This document shows positions 13,388 through 20,880 of a stretch of 64,000 nt of DNA, piece after piece; within the stretch, counting starts at the first letter, position 1, and every line of letters begins with the position of its first letter. Origin of the DNA: Sandaracinus amylolyticus. GTDB taxonomy: Bacteria; Myxococcota_A; Polyangia; Polyangiales; Sandaracinaceae. Location: NCBI RefSeq assembly GCF_021631985.1, contig NZ_CP070225.1, positions 5,022,001 through 5,086,000 on the forward strand, read 5' to 3'. The translations under genes and the position numbers were made by a program. The notes below the pieces were generated by a model. That model was not told the origin of the DNA, did not search any database, and saw only the letters and a program-made list of their open reading frames with translations.

Positions 13388-13852
13388 CTAAGCAGCTCCA
13401 CGCGCGAACGCTTCGGGGTCGGGCTTCCCGACTCCGGTCGTGATCAATCGACGGAGGCTGTCGCCGACATAGAAATCCCACCCTCGCGCGCACGCCTCGA
13501 AGCAGTCGAGCCCACGCGAGAGGCCGACGTGCGTGAAGCGGAGCTCCGTCCGACCGTGCTTTCTCACGAGGTCGAACTGCAGCTCCGTGCCGGTCCACTC
13601 GGTGCGATTCTCCGCGTGGGACAGCTCGGCCGCGACGACGCGCCAGACGACCCTTCGCGCCGGAACGGCCTCGCTCATCCGCTGCGTGGAGCGGTGGAGT
13701 CGCTTGTGGCGATAGGTGAACTCGTCACCGACCTTCGCAGTGTCGCCTTCGATTCCGCGCGACCACCAGCCGCGAACGTTCGTGATGGCTGCGAAGACCT
13801 CCTCCGGAGTCTCGTCGACGACGAACGTGATCGCGAAGTCCTGATTGCTCAT
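13388..13852 (-). CDS. SRPBCC / AHSA1-like domain protein
   Basis: A 154-residue protein with the start DFAITFVVDETPEEVFAAIT and the core GWWSRGIEGD, which mark the START-like hydrophobic-cavity fold of the SRPBCC superfamily. The region ELRFTHVGLSRGLDCFEACARGW near the C-terminus is the typical last strand and long helix. AAGGGA precedes ATG 13852 at a suitable distance, so the longer frame up to 13900 is rejected. It is the first gene of a minus-strand pair with the SDR and is divergent from a sigma factor gene across a gap with overlapping inverted repeats. The ligand is unknown. Confidence 0.8.
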   Translation of the reverse strand: MSNQDFAITFVVDETPEEVFAAITNVRGWWSRGIEGDTAKVGDEFTYRHKRLHRSTQRMSEAVPARRVVWRVVAAELSHAENRTEWTGTELQFDLVRKHGRTELRFTHVGLSRGLDCFEACARGWDFYVGDSLRRLITTGVGKPDPEAFARGAA

Positions 13853-13877
13853 GATGCCGTCCCTTCTGTCGCTAGGA

Positions 13878-13919
13878 CGACGAGCGCATCGCGATTTCAT
13901 CGCTCGTCGCGCGAAATCG
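13878..13919. promoter_or_regulatory. Overlapping inverted repeats between divergent SRPBCC and sigma genes
   Basis: Two inverted repeats interlock in the 89-base divergent gap. CGACGAGCG (13878-13886) pairs with CGCTCGTCG (13901-13909). CGATTTC (13892-13898) pairs with GAAATCG (13913-13919). Both have 14-base spacers, and the offset arrangement resembles an operator bound on one face of the helix. No regulator can be assigned. Confidence 0.45.
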
Positions 13920-13941
13920 TCGCGAGGCCGCGATCCGTGGC

Positions 13942-14916
13942 ATGAGTGAGCGGATGAAGGACGAGGCCTTCCGGACGCACGTCGAAGTCCATCGTCGCGC
14001 GATCACGCTGCACTGCTATCGGATGCTCGGCTCGCTGCAGGACGCCGAAGAGGTCGCGCAGGAGAGCTTGCTCCGCGCATGGCAGGCGCTGGACGATCTG
14101 CGATCGAGCGGAGCGACCAAGGCGTGGCTCTACAAGATCGCGACGAACGCGTGTCTGGATCTGTTGAAGAGCCGCCGCCGGCGGGCACTCCCGCGCGAGC
14201 TCGCGCGCCCCGCCGACCCGGAGCATCCGTTCGGTGCACCGACGAGCGAGGCGGTCTGGATCGAGCCCGCGCCGGACGCACTGCTCGAGGTCCCCGACGA
14301 CTCGGCACCGCGACCCGATGCGCGCTTGTCGATGCGCGAGAGCATCGGCCTGGCGTTCGTCACCGCGCTCCAGATCCTGCCGCCGAAGCAGCGAGCGGCG
14401 CTCTTGCTCGTCGACGTTCTCGGGTGGACACCGCGCGAGACCGCACCGCTCCTGGAGACGACCGAGGTCTCCGTGAATTCTCTCCTGCAGCGAGCGCGCA
14501 AGAATCTCGAGACGCGCCGGGAGGAGGCGAGCGCATCGATGACTCCCGAGGAGGAGGCGCTGGTGCAGCGCTTCGTCACGACGTGGGAGAGCCGCGACCT
14601 CGACGCGTTCACGGCGCTGATCGCGGAGGACGCCGTTCTGTCGATGCCCCCGCAGCCGGAGTGGTACGCGGGGATCGCTGCCATTCGGCGCTTCTACGAG
14701 CGATTCCTCGCCGCCGATCCGAGGGCATATCGATTGGTGCCGATCGCCGCGAACGGCTCGCCGGCGGTCGCCAAGTACGCGCGGTCCAGCGCGGGCGATC
14801 ACGAGCCCGTCGCGATCACGGTGCTCTCCTTCCGTGAGGGTCGCGTCTCGGAGATCACGAACTTCCTGCTGCCGCGGCTCTTTCCGCTCTTCGGCCTGCC
14901 CGAACGAATCGCGTAA
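13942..14916 (+). CDS. RNA polymerase sigma-70 (ECF-type) factor with SnoaL-like C-terminal domain
   Basis: A 324-residue sigma factor. Region 2 is HCYRMLGSLQDAEEVAQESLLRAW with KAWLYKIATNACLDLLKSRRR. The linker AGAPTSEA-type segment followed by WIEPAPDALL is typical of the TIGR02960 (SigX5-like) group. Region 4 is LQILPPKQRAALLLVDVLGW with ETTEVSVNSLLQRARKNL. From about residue 197 a SnoaL-like domain follows (VQRFVTTWESRDLDAFTALI). In related factors this C-terminal domain modulates activity and there is usually no classical anti-sigma. None is seen here. Its stop lies within the first operator copy of the downstream SRPBCC/ArsR operon. Confidence 0.88.
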   Translation: MSERMKDEAFRTHVEVHRRAITLHCYRMLGSLQDAEEVAQESLLRAWQALDDLRSSGATKAWLYKIATNACLDLLKSRRRRALPRELARPADPEHPFGAPTSEAVWIEPAPDALLEVPDDSAPRPDARLSMRESIGLAFVTALQILPPKQRAALLLVDVLGWTPRETAPLLETTEVSVNSLLQRARKNLETRREEASASMTPEEEALVQRFVTTWESRDLDAFTALIAEDAVLSMPPQPEWYAGIAAIRRFYERFLAADPRAYRLVPIAANGSPAVAKYARSSAGDHEPVAITVLSFREGRVSEITNFLLPRLFPLFGLPERIA

Positions 14917-14954
14917 CCGATTGGTTCCGCTTGACGCGTAACCCATTGGTTCCG
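14911..14954. promoter_or_regulatory. Two 19-bp operator copies (probable ArsR binding sites)
   Basis: GCGTAACCnATTGGTTCCG occurs at 14911-14929 and 14936-14954, differing at one base, with 25 bases from start to start. Each copy has an AACC...GGTT dyad typical of winged-helix ArsR dimers. Copy 1 covers the stop codon of the sigma gene; copy 2 lies in the spacer of the promoter at 14931. The obvious candidate ligand is the ArsR protein encoded at 15434. Confidence 0.7.
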
Positions 14955-14960
14955 TATATC
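14931..14960 (+). promoter_or_regulatory. Sigma-70-type promoter for the SRPBCC-ArsR-SRPBCC operon
   Basis: TTGACG (14931-14936) and TATATC (14955-14960) are separated by 18 bases. The second operator copy fills the spacer, which would allow repression by occlusion. A strong ribosome site, AGGAGGAGG, follows just before ATG 14984. Confidence 0.65.
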
Positions 14961-14983
14961 CGAGGCATCAGGAGGAGGCCCCG

Positions 14984-15412
14984 ATGCCGACGCAGACCTA
15001 CGAGCTCTTCATCCGCGCCGCGCCGCAGCAGGTCTGGGACGCAATCACGCGCCCCGAGCACACCGAGCGCTATTTCTTCGGAACGCGCGTCGCGTTCGAG
15101 AACGGGCGCATCGAGTACACCGCGGGGCCCCAGCTGGTCGTCGACGGCGAGGTGCTGAAGCGCGAGAACGGTCGCGAGCTCGTGACGACGTGGCGCATCC
15201 ACTACGCCCCGGCGTGCGCGAGCGAGATCTCGAGGGTCACTTGGCGCGTCGAGCCGCGTGGCGAGGCGACGAAGCTCACCGCGATCCACGAGCTCGACGG
15301 GGCACCGAACACCGCGGAGAGCGTCGGCACGAACGGATGGAGCGTCGTGCTCTCGGGCCTGAAGACGCTGCTCGAGACCGGCACGCCGCTGGTCGTCGGT
15401 CAGCCCGGCTGA
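14984..15412 (+). CDS. SRPBCC (AHSA1-like) domain protein
   Basis: A 142-residue SRPBCC protein with YELFIRAAPQQVWDAITRPEHTERYFFG at the start, a standard AHSA1-type opening in which a helix caps the ligand cavity. The C-terminal helix contains GTNGWSVVLSGLKTLLETG. AGGAGGAGG before the ATG makes the start secure. It is the first gene of a three-gene operon, with the ArsR regulator 21 bases downstream. Such SRPBCC/ArsR pairs are common in bacteria; the ligand is usually not known. Confidence 0.85.
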   Translation: MPTQTYELFIRAAPQQVWDAITRPEHTERYFFGTRVAFENGRIEYTAGPQLVVDGEVLKRENGRELVTTWRIHYAPACASEISRVTWRVEPRGEATKLTAIHELDGAPNTAESVGTNGWSVVLSGLKTLLETGTPLVVGQPG

Positions 15413-15433
15413 GGCGCGCGCTACGATGCCTCC

Positions 15434-15778
15434 ATGACCGCGTCCCGAGCGACCTCCGACGTGTTCCAAGCCGTGTCCGATCCCACGCGCCGCGCGATCC
15501 TCGATCGCCTGCGCGAGGGACGGCTCCCGGTGAACGACATCGCGTCGGGCTTCGACATGTCGCGGCCCGCGGTCTCGAAGCACCTCCGCCTGCTGCGCGA
15601 GGCGAACCTGGTGCGCGAGCAGAAGGAAGGTCGTCAGCGCTTCTACGAGCTGACGCCCGGACCGCTGCGCGACGTCGCGGACTGGGCCGAGTCGTATCGC
15701 GCGCTCTGGGCGGCGAACCTCGCGTCGCTCAAGCGCCACGTCGAAGGTCGCAAGAAGCGCAAAGGAGCGGAACGATGA
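15434..15778 (+). CDS. ArsR-family transcriptional regulator
   Basis: A 114-residue winged-helix repressor. The sequence DVFQAVSDPTRRAILDRLREG is the first helix pair, DMSRPAVSKHLRLLREANLV is the recognition helix-turn-helix and EGRQRFYELTPGPLRDVADW the wing. No cysteine metal-binding box is present, so it belongs with the SRPBCC-associated, non-metal-sensing members. Its stop overlaps the next ATG as ATGA. The duplicated dyad upstream of the operon is the likely target, giving autoregulation (inference). Confidence 0.9.
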   Translation: MTASRATSDVFQAVSDPTRRAILDRLREGRLPVNDIASGFDMSRPAVSKHLRLLREANLVREQKEGRQRFYELTPGPLRDVADWAESYRALWAANLASLKRHVEGRKKRKGAER

Positions 15779-16224
15779 GGTCGATCGCCGACGTCACCAC
15801 CGGCACCGTGCGCGCCGTGGTCGAGATCGACGCGCCGCCGGCCGACGTGTTCGCGGCGCTCACCGAGCCCGAGCAGCTCGCGTTGTGGTGGGGCGGCGAT
15901 CTCTACCGCACCTACGACTGGCAGATGGACCTGCGCCCGGGCGGTGCGTGGAGCGTGAAGACGGAAGGACGTCAGGGGCACTCCGAGGTGCGCGGCGAGA
16001 TCCTCGAGGTCGACCCTCCGCACGCGCTCACGCTCACGTGGCAGGCGAGTTGGGACGGATTCGCGCGCACGACGATCCGCTACCGGCTCGATGCGGTGTC
16101 GAGCGGCACGCGCGTCACCGTCGTGCACGACGGCTTCGCGGGACGCCCGGAGCAGTGCGAGAACCACGCGCAGGGCTGGGACCTCGTGCTGGGCTGGCTC
16201 GCGGCGCACGCCGCGCGGCGCTGA
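15775..16224 (+). CDS. SRPBCC (AHSA1-like) domain protein
   Basis: A 149-residue SRPBCC protein with VRAVVEIDAPPADVFAALTEPEQLALWWG at the start and RVTVVHDGFAGRPEQCENHA near the end. It is a distant paralogue of the proteins at 13388 and 14984. The ATG at 15775 overlaps the ArsR stop and has AAAGGAG about eight bases upstream, so translation is coupled and independent initiation is also possible. A ligand-binding role in the same regulatory unit is inferred. Confidence 0.85.
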   Translation: MRSIADVTTGTVRAVVEIDAPPADVFAALTEPEQLALWWGGDLYRTYDWQMDLRPGGAWSVKTEGRQGHSEVRGEILEVDPPHALTLTWQASWDGFARTTIRYRLDAVSSGTRVTVVHDGFAGRPEQCENHAQGWDLVLGWLAAHAARR

Positions 16225-16587
16225 TCGCGATCACTCCGAGTGCGGCGGTCGAGATCCGTCTCGTGAGCAGACGGATCGAGCGAGGGCGCGACGTGCGAGC
16301 GCGTTCGGAACGGCACGCCGCCGCATCCGCATGACGCAGCGCGCGAGGCGTGTCGCGATCACGCGAACGCGCGGTCGACCGCGCCCGTCTGGCGCAGCAC
16401 ACGGGAGCTGTCGCGGAGGCGCGACATCGTCGTGGTGCACGGCGCGAAGATCTCCGTCGTTTTCGCGGTGGGCACGTTCTTGCTGATGCGTGTCGCCGGT
16501 CCCTGCCCGAGCCCAGGGGAGACTCCGGATTCCCGGCCGCGAAGCTCCCCTGGGCTCACCCTTCCCACGCTCGACTGCTCCTCCCGA
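16225..16587. other. Gap upstream of the NtrC-type regulator
   Basis: About 360 bases with no supportable gene. The regulator's frame remains open back to 16432, but the added residues do not resemble a domain. Apart from the long hairpin at 16509-16557, I see no clear promoter or repeat. Confidence 0.5.
16509..16557. other. 13-bp perfect GC-rich stem-loop
   Basis: GAGCCCAGGGGAG (16509-16521) and CTCCCCTGGGCTC (16545-16557) are exact reverse complements around a 23-base loop. The element lies 30 bases before the ATG of the NtrC-type regulator. It could be a leader RNA structure or a terminator for upstream transcription. No T-run follows on the plus strand. Confidence 0.6.
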
Positions 16588-17970
16588 ATGCCGATGCGCG
16601 GCCGTGTTCTCGTCGTCGACGACGACCCGAGCAGCTGCGAGATGCTCGACGAAGCGCTCTCGCACGCCGGGTTCGAAGTGATCTGGCGCATCTCCGCGGA
16701 GGACGCGCTGCCGATCGTGCGCGAGCACCACGCGCTCGACGTCGTGCTCACGGATCTCCGGATGAGCGGCGCGTCGGGCCTCGATCTCTGCCGCGCGATC
16801 CTCGAGCACGATCCGGCGCTACCGGTGGTCGTGATCACGGCGTTCGGCAGCATCCGCACCGCGGTCGACGCGATCCGGAGCGGCGCGTACGACTTCATCA
16901 CGAAGCCGTTCGACCTCACCGTCGTCGCGCTGGCGCTCGATCGTGCGATCGCCCACCGCGCGATGCGTCTCGAGCTCGATCGCCTTCGCTCGCGCGTGGC
17001 CGCCGAGGATCACGGCGACCTGCTGGTCGGTCGCACCGACGCGATGCGCCGGGTGATCGACCTGATCGGGCGCGCCGCGAAGTCCGACGCGACGGTGCTC
17101 GTCACCGGCGAGAGCGGGACCGGCAAGGAGCTCGCCGCGCGCACGCTCCACGACAAGAGCTCGCGCGCGCAGGGCCCCTTCGTCGCGATCAACTGCGCCG
17201 CGCTCCCCGAGGCGCTGCTCGAGAGCGAGCTCTTCGGGCACGCGAAGGGCGCGTTCACCGACGCTCGCAGCGAGCGCCCCGGCCTCTTCGTGAGCGCGAG
17301 CGGCGGCACGCTCTTCCTCGACGAGATCGGCGACATGCCGCAAGGCATGCAGGTGAAGGTGTTGCGCGCGATCCAGGAGCGCAGCGTGCGACCGGTCGGC
17401 AGCGACCGCGAGGTCCCGTTCGACACGCGCATCATCGCGGCGACGCATCGCGATCTCGAGACCGAGGTCGCAGCGGGGCGCTTCCGCCAGGATCTCTTCT
17501 TCCGCATCCACGTGATCGAGATCGGCCTGCCGCCGCTGCGCGCGCGCGGCGGCGACGTGCTCGCGCTCGCCCAGACGTTCGTCGATCGGATCGCCGCGCG
17601 CACCGGGCGCACCGGCCTCCGGATCACCCACGAGGCGGCGGAGCGGCTGCTCGCGTACGAGTGGCCCGGCAACGTGCGCGAGCTCGAGAGCTCGATCGAG
17701 CGCGCCGTGGCGCTCGCGCGGGGCGACGAGCTCCGCCCCGAGGATCTGCCCGGCCGCGTGCGCCGGAGCACCGCGGGCGCGAGCGATCCGGACACCAGCG
17801 GCACCACCGAGCTCGTCCCGCTCGAGGAGATGGAGCGCCGCTACATCCTGCGCGTGATCCGCGCCGTTCGCGGCAACAAGAAGCTCGCTGCGCAGGTGCT
17901 CGGCATGGATCGCAGCACGCTCTATCGGAAGCTCGATCGGTGGAAGGCGCCCGAGCGCGACGAGACCTGA
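16588..17970 (+). CDS. Sigma-54-dependent response regulator (NtrC family)
   Basis: A 460-residue REC-AAA-Fis protein. The receiver has VVDDD and phospho-acceptor D56 in VLTDLRMSGASG. The central AAA domain has Walker A GESGTGKE, the sigma-54 contact loop GAFTDA, Walker B GGTLFLDEIGDM and sensor region ATHRDLE. The C-terminal Fis-type helix-turn-helix contains NKKLAAQVLGMDRSTLYRKL. It should activate RpoN-dependent promoters when phosphorylated. ATG 16588 is used; 16594 is an equally good alternative. The membrane histidine kinase 16 bases downstream is the likely partner. No -24/-12 element was recognised nearby. Confidence 0.93.
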   Translation: MPMRGRVLVVDDDPSSCEMLDEALSHAGFEVIWRISAEDALPIVREHHALDVVLTDLRMSGASGLDLCRAILEHDPALPVVVITAFGSIRTAVDAIRSGAYDFITKPFDLTVVALALDRAIAHRAMRLELDRLRSRVAAEDHGDLLVGRTDAMRRVIDLIGRAAKSDATVLVTGESGTGKELAARTLHDKSSRAQGPFVAINCAALPEALLESELFGHAKGAFTDARSERPGLFVSASGGTLFLDEIGDMPQGMQVKVLRAIQERSVRPVGSDREVPFDTRIIAATHRDLETEVAAGRFRQDLFFRIHVIEIGLPPLRARGGDVLALAQTFVDRIAARTGRTGLRITHEAAERLLAYEWPGNVRELESSIERAVALARGDELRPEDLPGRVRRSTAGASDPDTSGTTELVPLEEMERRYILRVIRAVRGNKKLAAQVLGMDRSTLYRKLDRWKAPERDET

Positions 17971-17986
17971 TCGCGCGGGTGCGCGC

Positions 17987-19501
17987 ATGAAGCTCACGTG
18001 GAAGCTTTCGCTCGCGATCGGCCTGGGCATCTGCCTGGTCCTCGGAGCCAATGCCTACGTCCGCGTGCGCACCGACAGCGCGGCGTACCGCGACGACGTG
18101 CGGCGCGACCACGACATCACCGGGCGCAGCCTCGCGACCGCCGTCGAGCTGCTCTGGCGCACCGACGGAGAAGCGCGCGCGAGGGAGATGGTCGAGGAGC
18201 TGAACCTCCGGACGAGCCACGCGACGATCCGCTGGGTGTGGCGCGCCGCGGGGCCCGACGAGCCGGAAGCGCCGCAGCGCCGCGATCTCGTCCCCGTGCT
18301 CGACGCCGGCACGAGGTCCGAGATCATCGAGCGGGACGGTGACGCGCCTCGCATGCTCAGCTACACGCCGGTCGATCTGCCCGGCGATCGCGACGGCGCG
18401 ATCGAGATCGACGAGTCGCTCGCGGACGAGCGCGAGCACGAGCACGCGACGCTGGTGCGCACCGCGACGACGACCGGCGTGCTGATCGTGCTCTGCGCCG
18501 GGCTCACGCTCGCGTTCGGCACGCTCTTCGTCGCGCGCCCGCTGCGGCGGCTCGCCGAGAAGGCGCGGCGCATCGGCGAGGGCGACCTCTCGGGGCCGCT
18601 GGACATCCGGCAGGACGACGAGATCCGCGACGTCGCGCGCGCCATGAACGACATGTGCGATCGGCTCGGCGAGGCGCGCACGCGCCTCGAGCGCGAGACC
18701 GACGCGAAGATGCGCGCGCTCGAGCAGCTCCGGCACGCCGACCGACTGCGCACGGTGGGACAGCTCGCGTCGACGATCGCGCACGAGCTCGGGACGCCCA
18801 TCAACGTGGTGCGTGCGCGCGCCGCGATGGTCGCGGATGGCTCGGTGTCCGAGAGCCGCGTGCGCGAGCTCGGTGGGGTGATCGTGGTGCAGTGCGATCG
18901 GATGACCGGGATCATCCGGGGCCTGCTCGACTACGCGCGGCGCGATCCGCCCGATCGCTTCGAGAGCGATCTGGTGCGCGCGGTGCGCGAGTCGGTCCAG
19001 TGGCTCCGGGACGTCGCGCGCGAGCGAAAGGTCTCGATCGAGCTCGACGCCGCGCCGGGCGAGCTCCTCGCGTGGATCGATCCGCGGCAGATGCAGCAGG
19101 CGGTCACGAACCTGGTGCTCAACGCGGTGCAGGCGTCGCACTCGGGCGCGACGGTCACGGTGCGCGTGCGCGCCGCGGACGACGAGCGCGAAGCGGTGGT
19201 CGAGGTCAGCGATCACGGTCCGGGCATCGCGCCCGAGCATCGCGACCGGGTCTTCGAGCCCTTCTTCACGACGAAGAGCGCGGGCGAAGGCACCGGGCTC
19301 GGGCTCCCGATCGTCGACGGCATCGTGCGCGAGCACGGCGGTGTGATCGACGTGACGAGCGTGCCCGGTGGCGGCGCGTGCTTCCGCATCCGCCTCCCGC
19401 GACGGAGCGCGGAGCCGATCACCGAGGCGAGCCCCACGACGCCGGCCGGTCCCCGTGGGAGCGCGCTGCGGGACTCGTGGCGCGGCACCGCGCAGAGCTG
19501 A
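17987..19501 (+). CDS. Membrane sensor histidine kinase with HAMP domain
   Basis: A 504-residue kinase. TM1 spans about residues 7-25 and TM2 163-183, enclosing a ~135-residue periplasmic sensor. HAMP follows at about 184-236, then a coiled segment and the H-box STIAHELGTPINVVRARA with H266. The catalytic domain has NLVLNAVQAS, DHGPGIAPEH and GEGTGLGLPIVDGIVREHGG. The tail after residue 475 is low complexity. The organisation matches NtrB/ZraS-type partners of NtrC regulators, and the gene directly follows such a regulator. The signal is unknown. Confidence 0.92.
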   Translation: MKLTWKLSLAIGLGICLVLGANAYVRVRTDSAAYRDDVRRDHDITGRSLATAVELLWRTDGEARAREMVEELNLRTSHATIRWVWRAAGPDEPEAPQRRDLVPVLDAGTRSEIIERDGDAPRMLSYTPVDLPGDRDGAIEIDESLADEREHEHATLVRTATTTGVLIVLCAGLTLAFGTLFVARPLRRLAEKARRIGEGDLSGPLDIRQDDEIRDVARAMNDMCDRLGEARTRLERETDAKMRALEQLRHADRLRTVGQLASTIAHELGTPINVVRARAAMVADGSVSESRVRELGGVIVVQCDRMTGIIRGLLDYARRDPPDRFESDLVRAVRESVQWLRDVARERKVSIELDAAPGELLAWIDPRQMQQAVTNLVLNAVQASHSGATVTVRVRAADDEREAVVEVSDHGPGIAPEHRDRVFEPFFTTKSAGEGTGLGLPIVDGIVREHGGVIDVTSVPGGGACFRIRLPRRSAEPITEASPTTPAGPRGSALRDSWRGTAQS

Positions 19502-19546
19502 GACGCCGCGCGGACTCCCGCGCTACGCTGCGCGGACGCGGAGCGA

Positions 19547-20815
19547 ATGTCGCCTTCCCAACGCCGCGAGCGCATCGTCGACGTCGATCGCCGCCTCGTC
19601 GCGATCGCGAAGGAGATCCGCGTTCTCGGCGAGCTCTCGTGGCCAGCCGAGACGGTCGATGCGTTCCTCGCGTCGTGGCGGCGCGGCGAGCCCGAGCTGC
19701 CCGCGGTCACGTACCCGCACGGCCGCCATCGCACCCAGCTCGAGGCCCTGCTCGAGCTCCGCCGCGAGCTCGACGTTCACGACCCGGTGCAGAGCTTCCT
19801 CGACGACACCGCGGGCTCGTATCGCGCCGCGGGGCGCATGCTCGAGCACGCGGGCACGCCCTCGTTCCTCGAGCTCTCGCAGACGCTCTACGGCAAGCCC
19901 GACGACCGCCTGCCGGGCGCGTCGATCACGCACCTCGAGGCCGCGGATCAGCTCCTCGCCGCGACCGACAAGCTCGCAGACGCCGGGCTCGACTTCGATC
20001 CCGGCGCGACGATCCCCAGCGAGGAAGCCGCCGCGCGCATGCGCGATCGGCTCGCGTCGTTCTTCACGAAGCACGACGTCGAGGTCGTCGTCGATCCCCA
20101 CCTCGGCGCGAAGGCGATGGCGGGCGCGAAGCGCGTGCGCCTGCGCGGCGACACGCTGTTCTCCGAGCTCGATCTCGATCAGCTCGTCGAGCACGAGGCG
20201 TTCATCCACTCCGCGACCGCGCTGAACGGTCGCGAGCAGCCCGTGCTCACGGTGCTCGGCCTCGGCGCGCCGCGCACCACGCTGACACAAGAGGGCCTCG
20301 CCACGGTCGCCGAGCTCGCGACGCGCGCGATCGATCTCGCGCGGCTGCGCCGCATCGCGCTGCGCATCCGCGCGATCCATCTCGCGATCGAGGGCGCGGA
20401 CTTCGTCGAGGTGTTCCGCTTCTTCCTCGAGCGCGGGCAGAGCGACGAAGAGTCGGTGCGCTCCGCGATGCGCGTCTTCCGCGGCGGCGACGTGCGCGGG
20501 CGCTGGGTGTTCACGAAGGACGTCGTGTACCTCCAGGGCCTGGTCGCGGTGCACACGTTCCTGCGCAAGTCGATCGCGGACCACAAGCCGTTCCTGATCG
20601 AGCGCCTCTTCGCGGGCCGCATGGCGCTCTCCGACGTGTTCCTGCTCGAAGAAGCGTTCACCGACGGGCTCGTCGCGCCCGCGCTCTACGTGCCCGCGTG
20701 GGCGCGCAACCTGCGCGCGCTCGCCGCGTACCTCGCCTTCACCGCGGTCGCGTACTCGATCGATCTCGGCGCGATCGAGCTCGAGCAGATCCTTCCGGCA
20801 TACGACTTCGAGTGA
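19547..20815 (+). CDS. DUF1704 metallopeptidase-like protein (MATCAP-related)
   Basis: A 422-residue protein of the DUF1704 family, also named for its QEGLA motif. Key residues are the HExxxH-like site H216-E217-A-F-I-H221 in VEHEAFIHSATALNG and TQEGLAT at about 247-253. The family includes eukaryotic tyrosine carboxypeptidases acting on tubulin (MATCAP), which use this zinc site. Bacterial members are annotated as flavohemoglobin-expression-modulating proteins or left uncharacterised. The length and both motifs are intact, so activity is plausible. No partner gene suggests a substrate. ATG 19547 is the only start near the beginning of conserved sequence. Confidence 0.82.
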   Translation: MSPSQRRERIVDVDRRLVAIAKEIRVLGELSWPAETVDAFLASWRRGEPELPAVTYPHGRHRTQLEALLELRRELDVHDPVQSFLDDTAGSYRAAGRMLEHAGTPSFLELSQTLYGKPDDRLPGASITHLEAADQLLAATDKLADAGLDFDPGATIPSEEAAARMRDRLASFFTKHDVEVVVDPHLGAKAMAGAKRVRLRGDTLFSELDLDQLVEHEAFIHSATALNGREQPVLTVLGLGAPRTTLTQEGLATVAELATRAIDLARLRRIALRIRAIHLAIEGADFVEVFRFFLERGQSDEESVRSAMRVFRGGDVRGRWVFTKDVVYLQGLVAVHTFLRKSIADHKPFLIERLFAGRMALSDVFLLEEAFTDGLVAPALYVPAWARNLRALAAYLAFTAVAYSIDLGAIELEQILPAYDFE

Positions 20816-20880
20816 GCGAATGCGGGGGCTCGGGGCCCCGACGATTGCGAGCGCAACGAACGCTTGTGCACACTGGCCCG

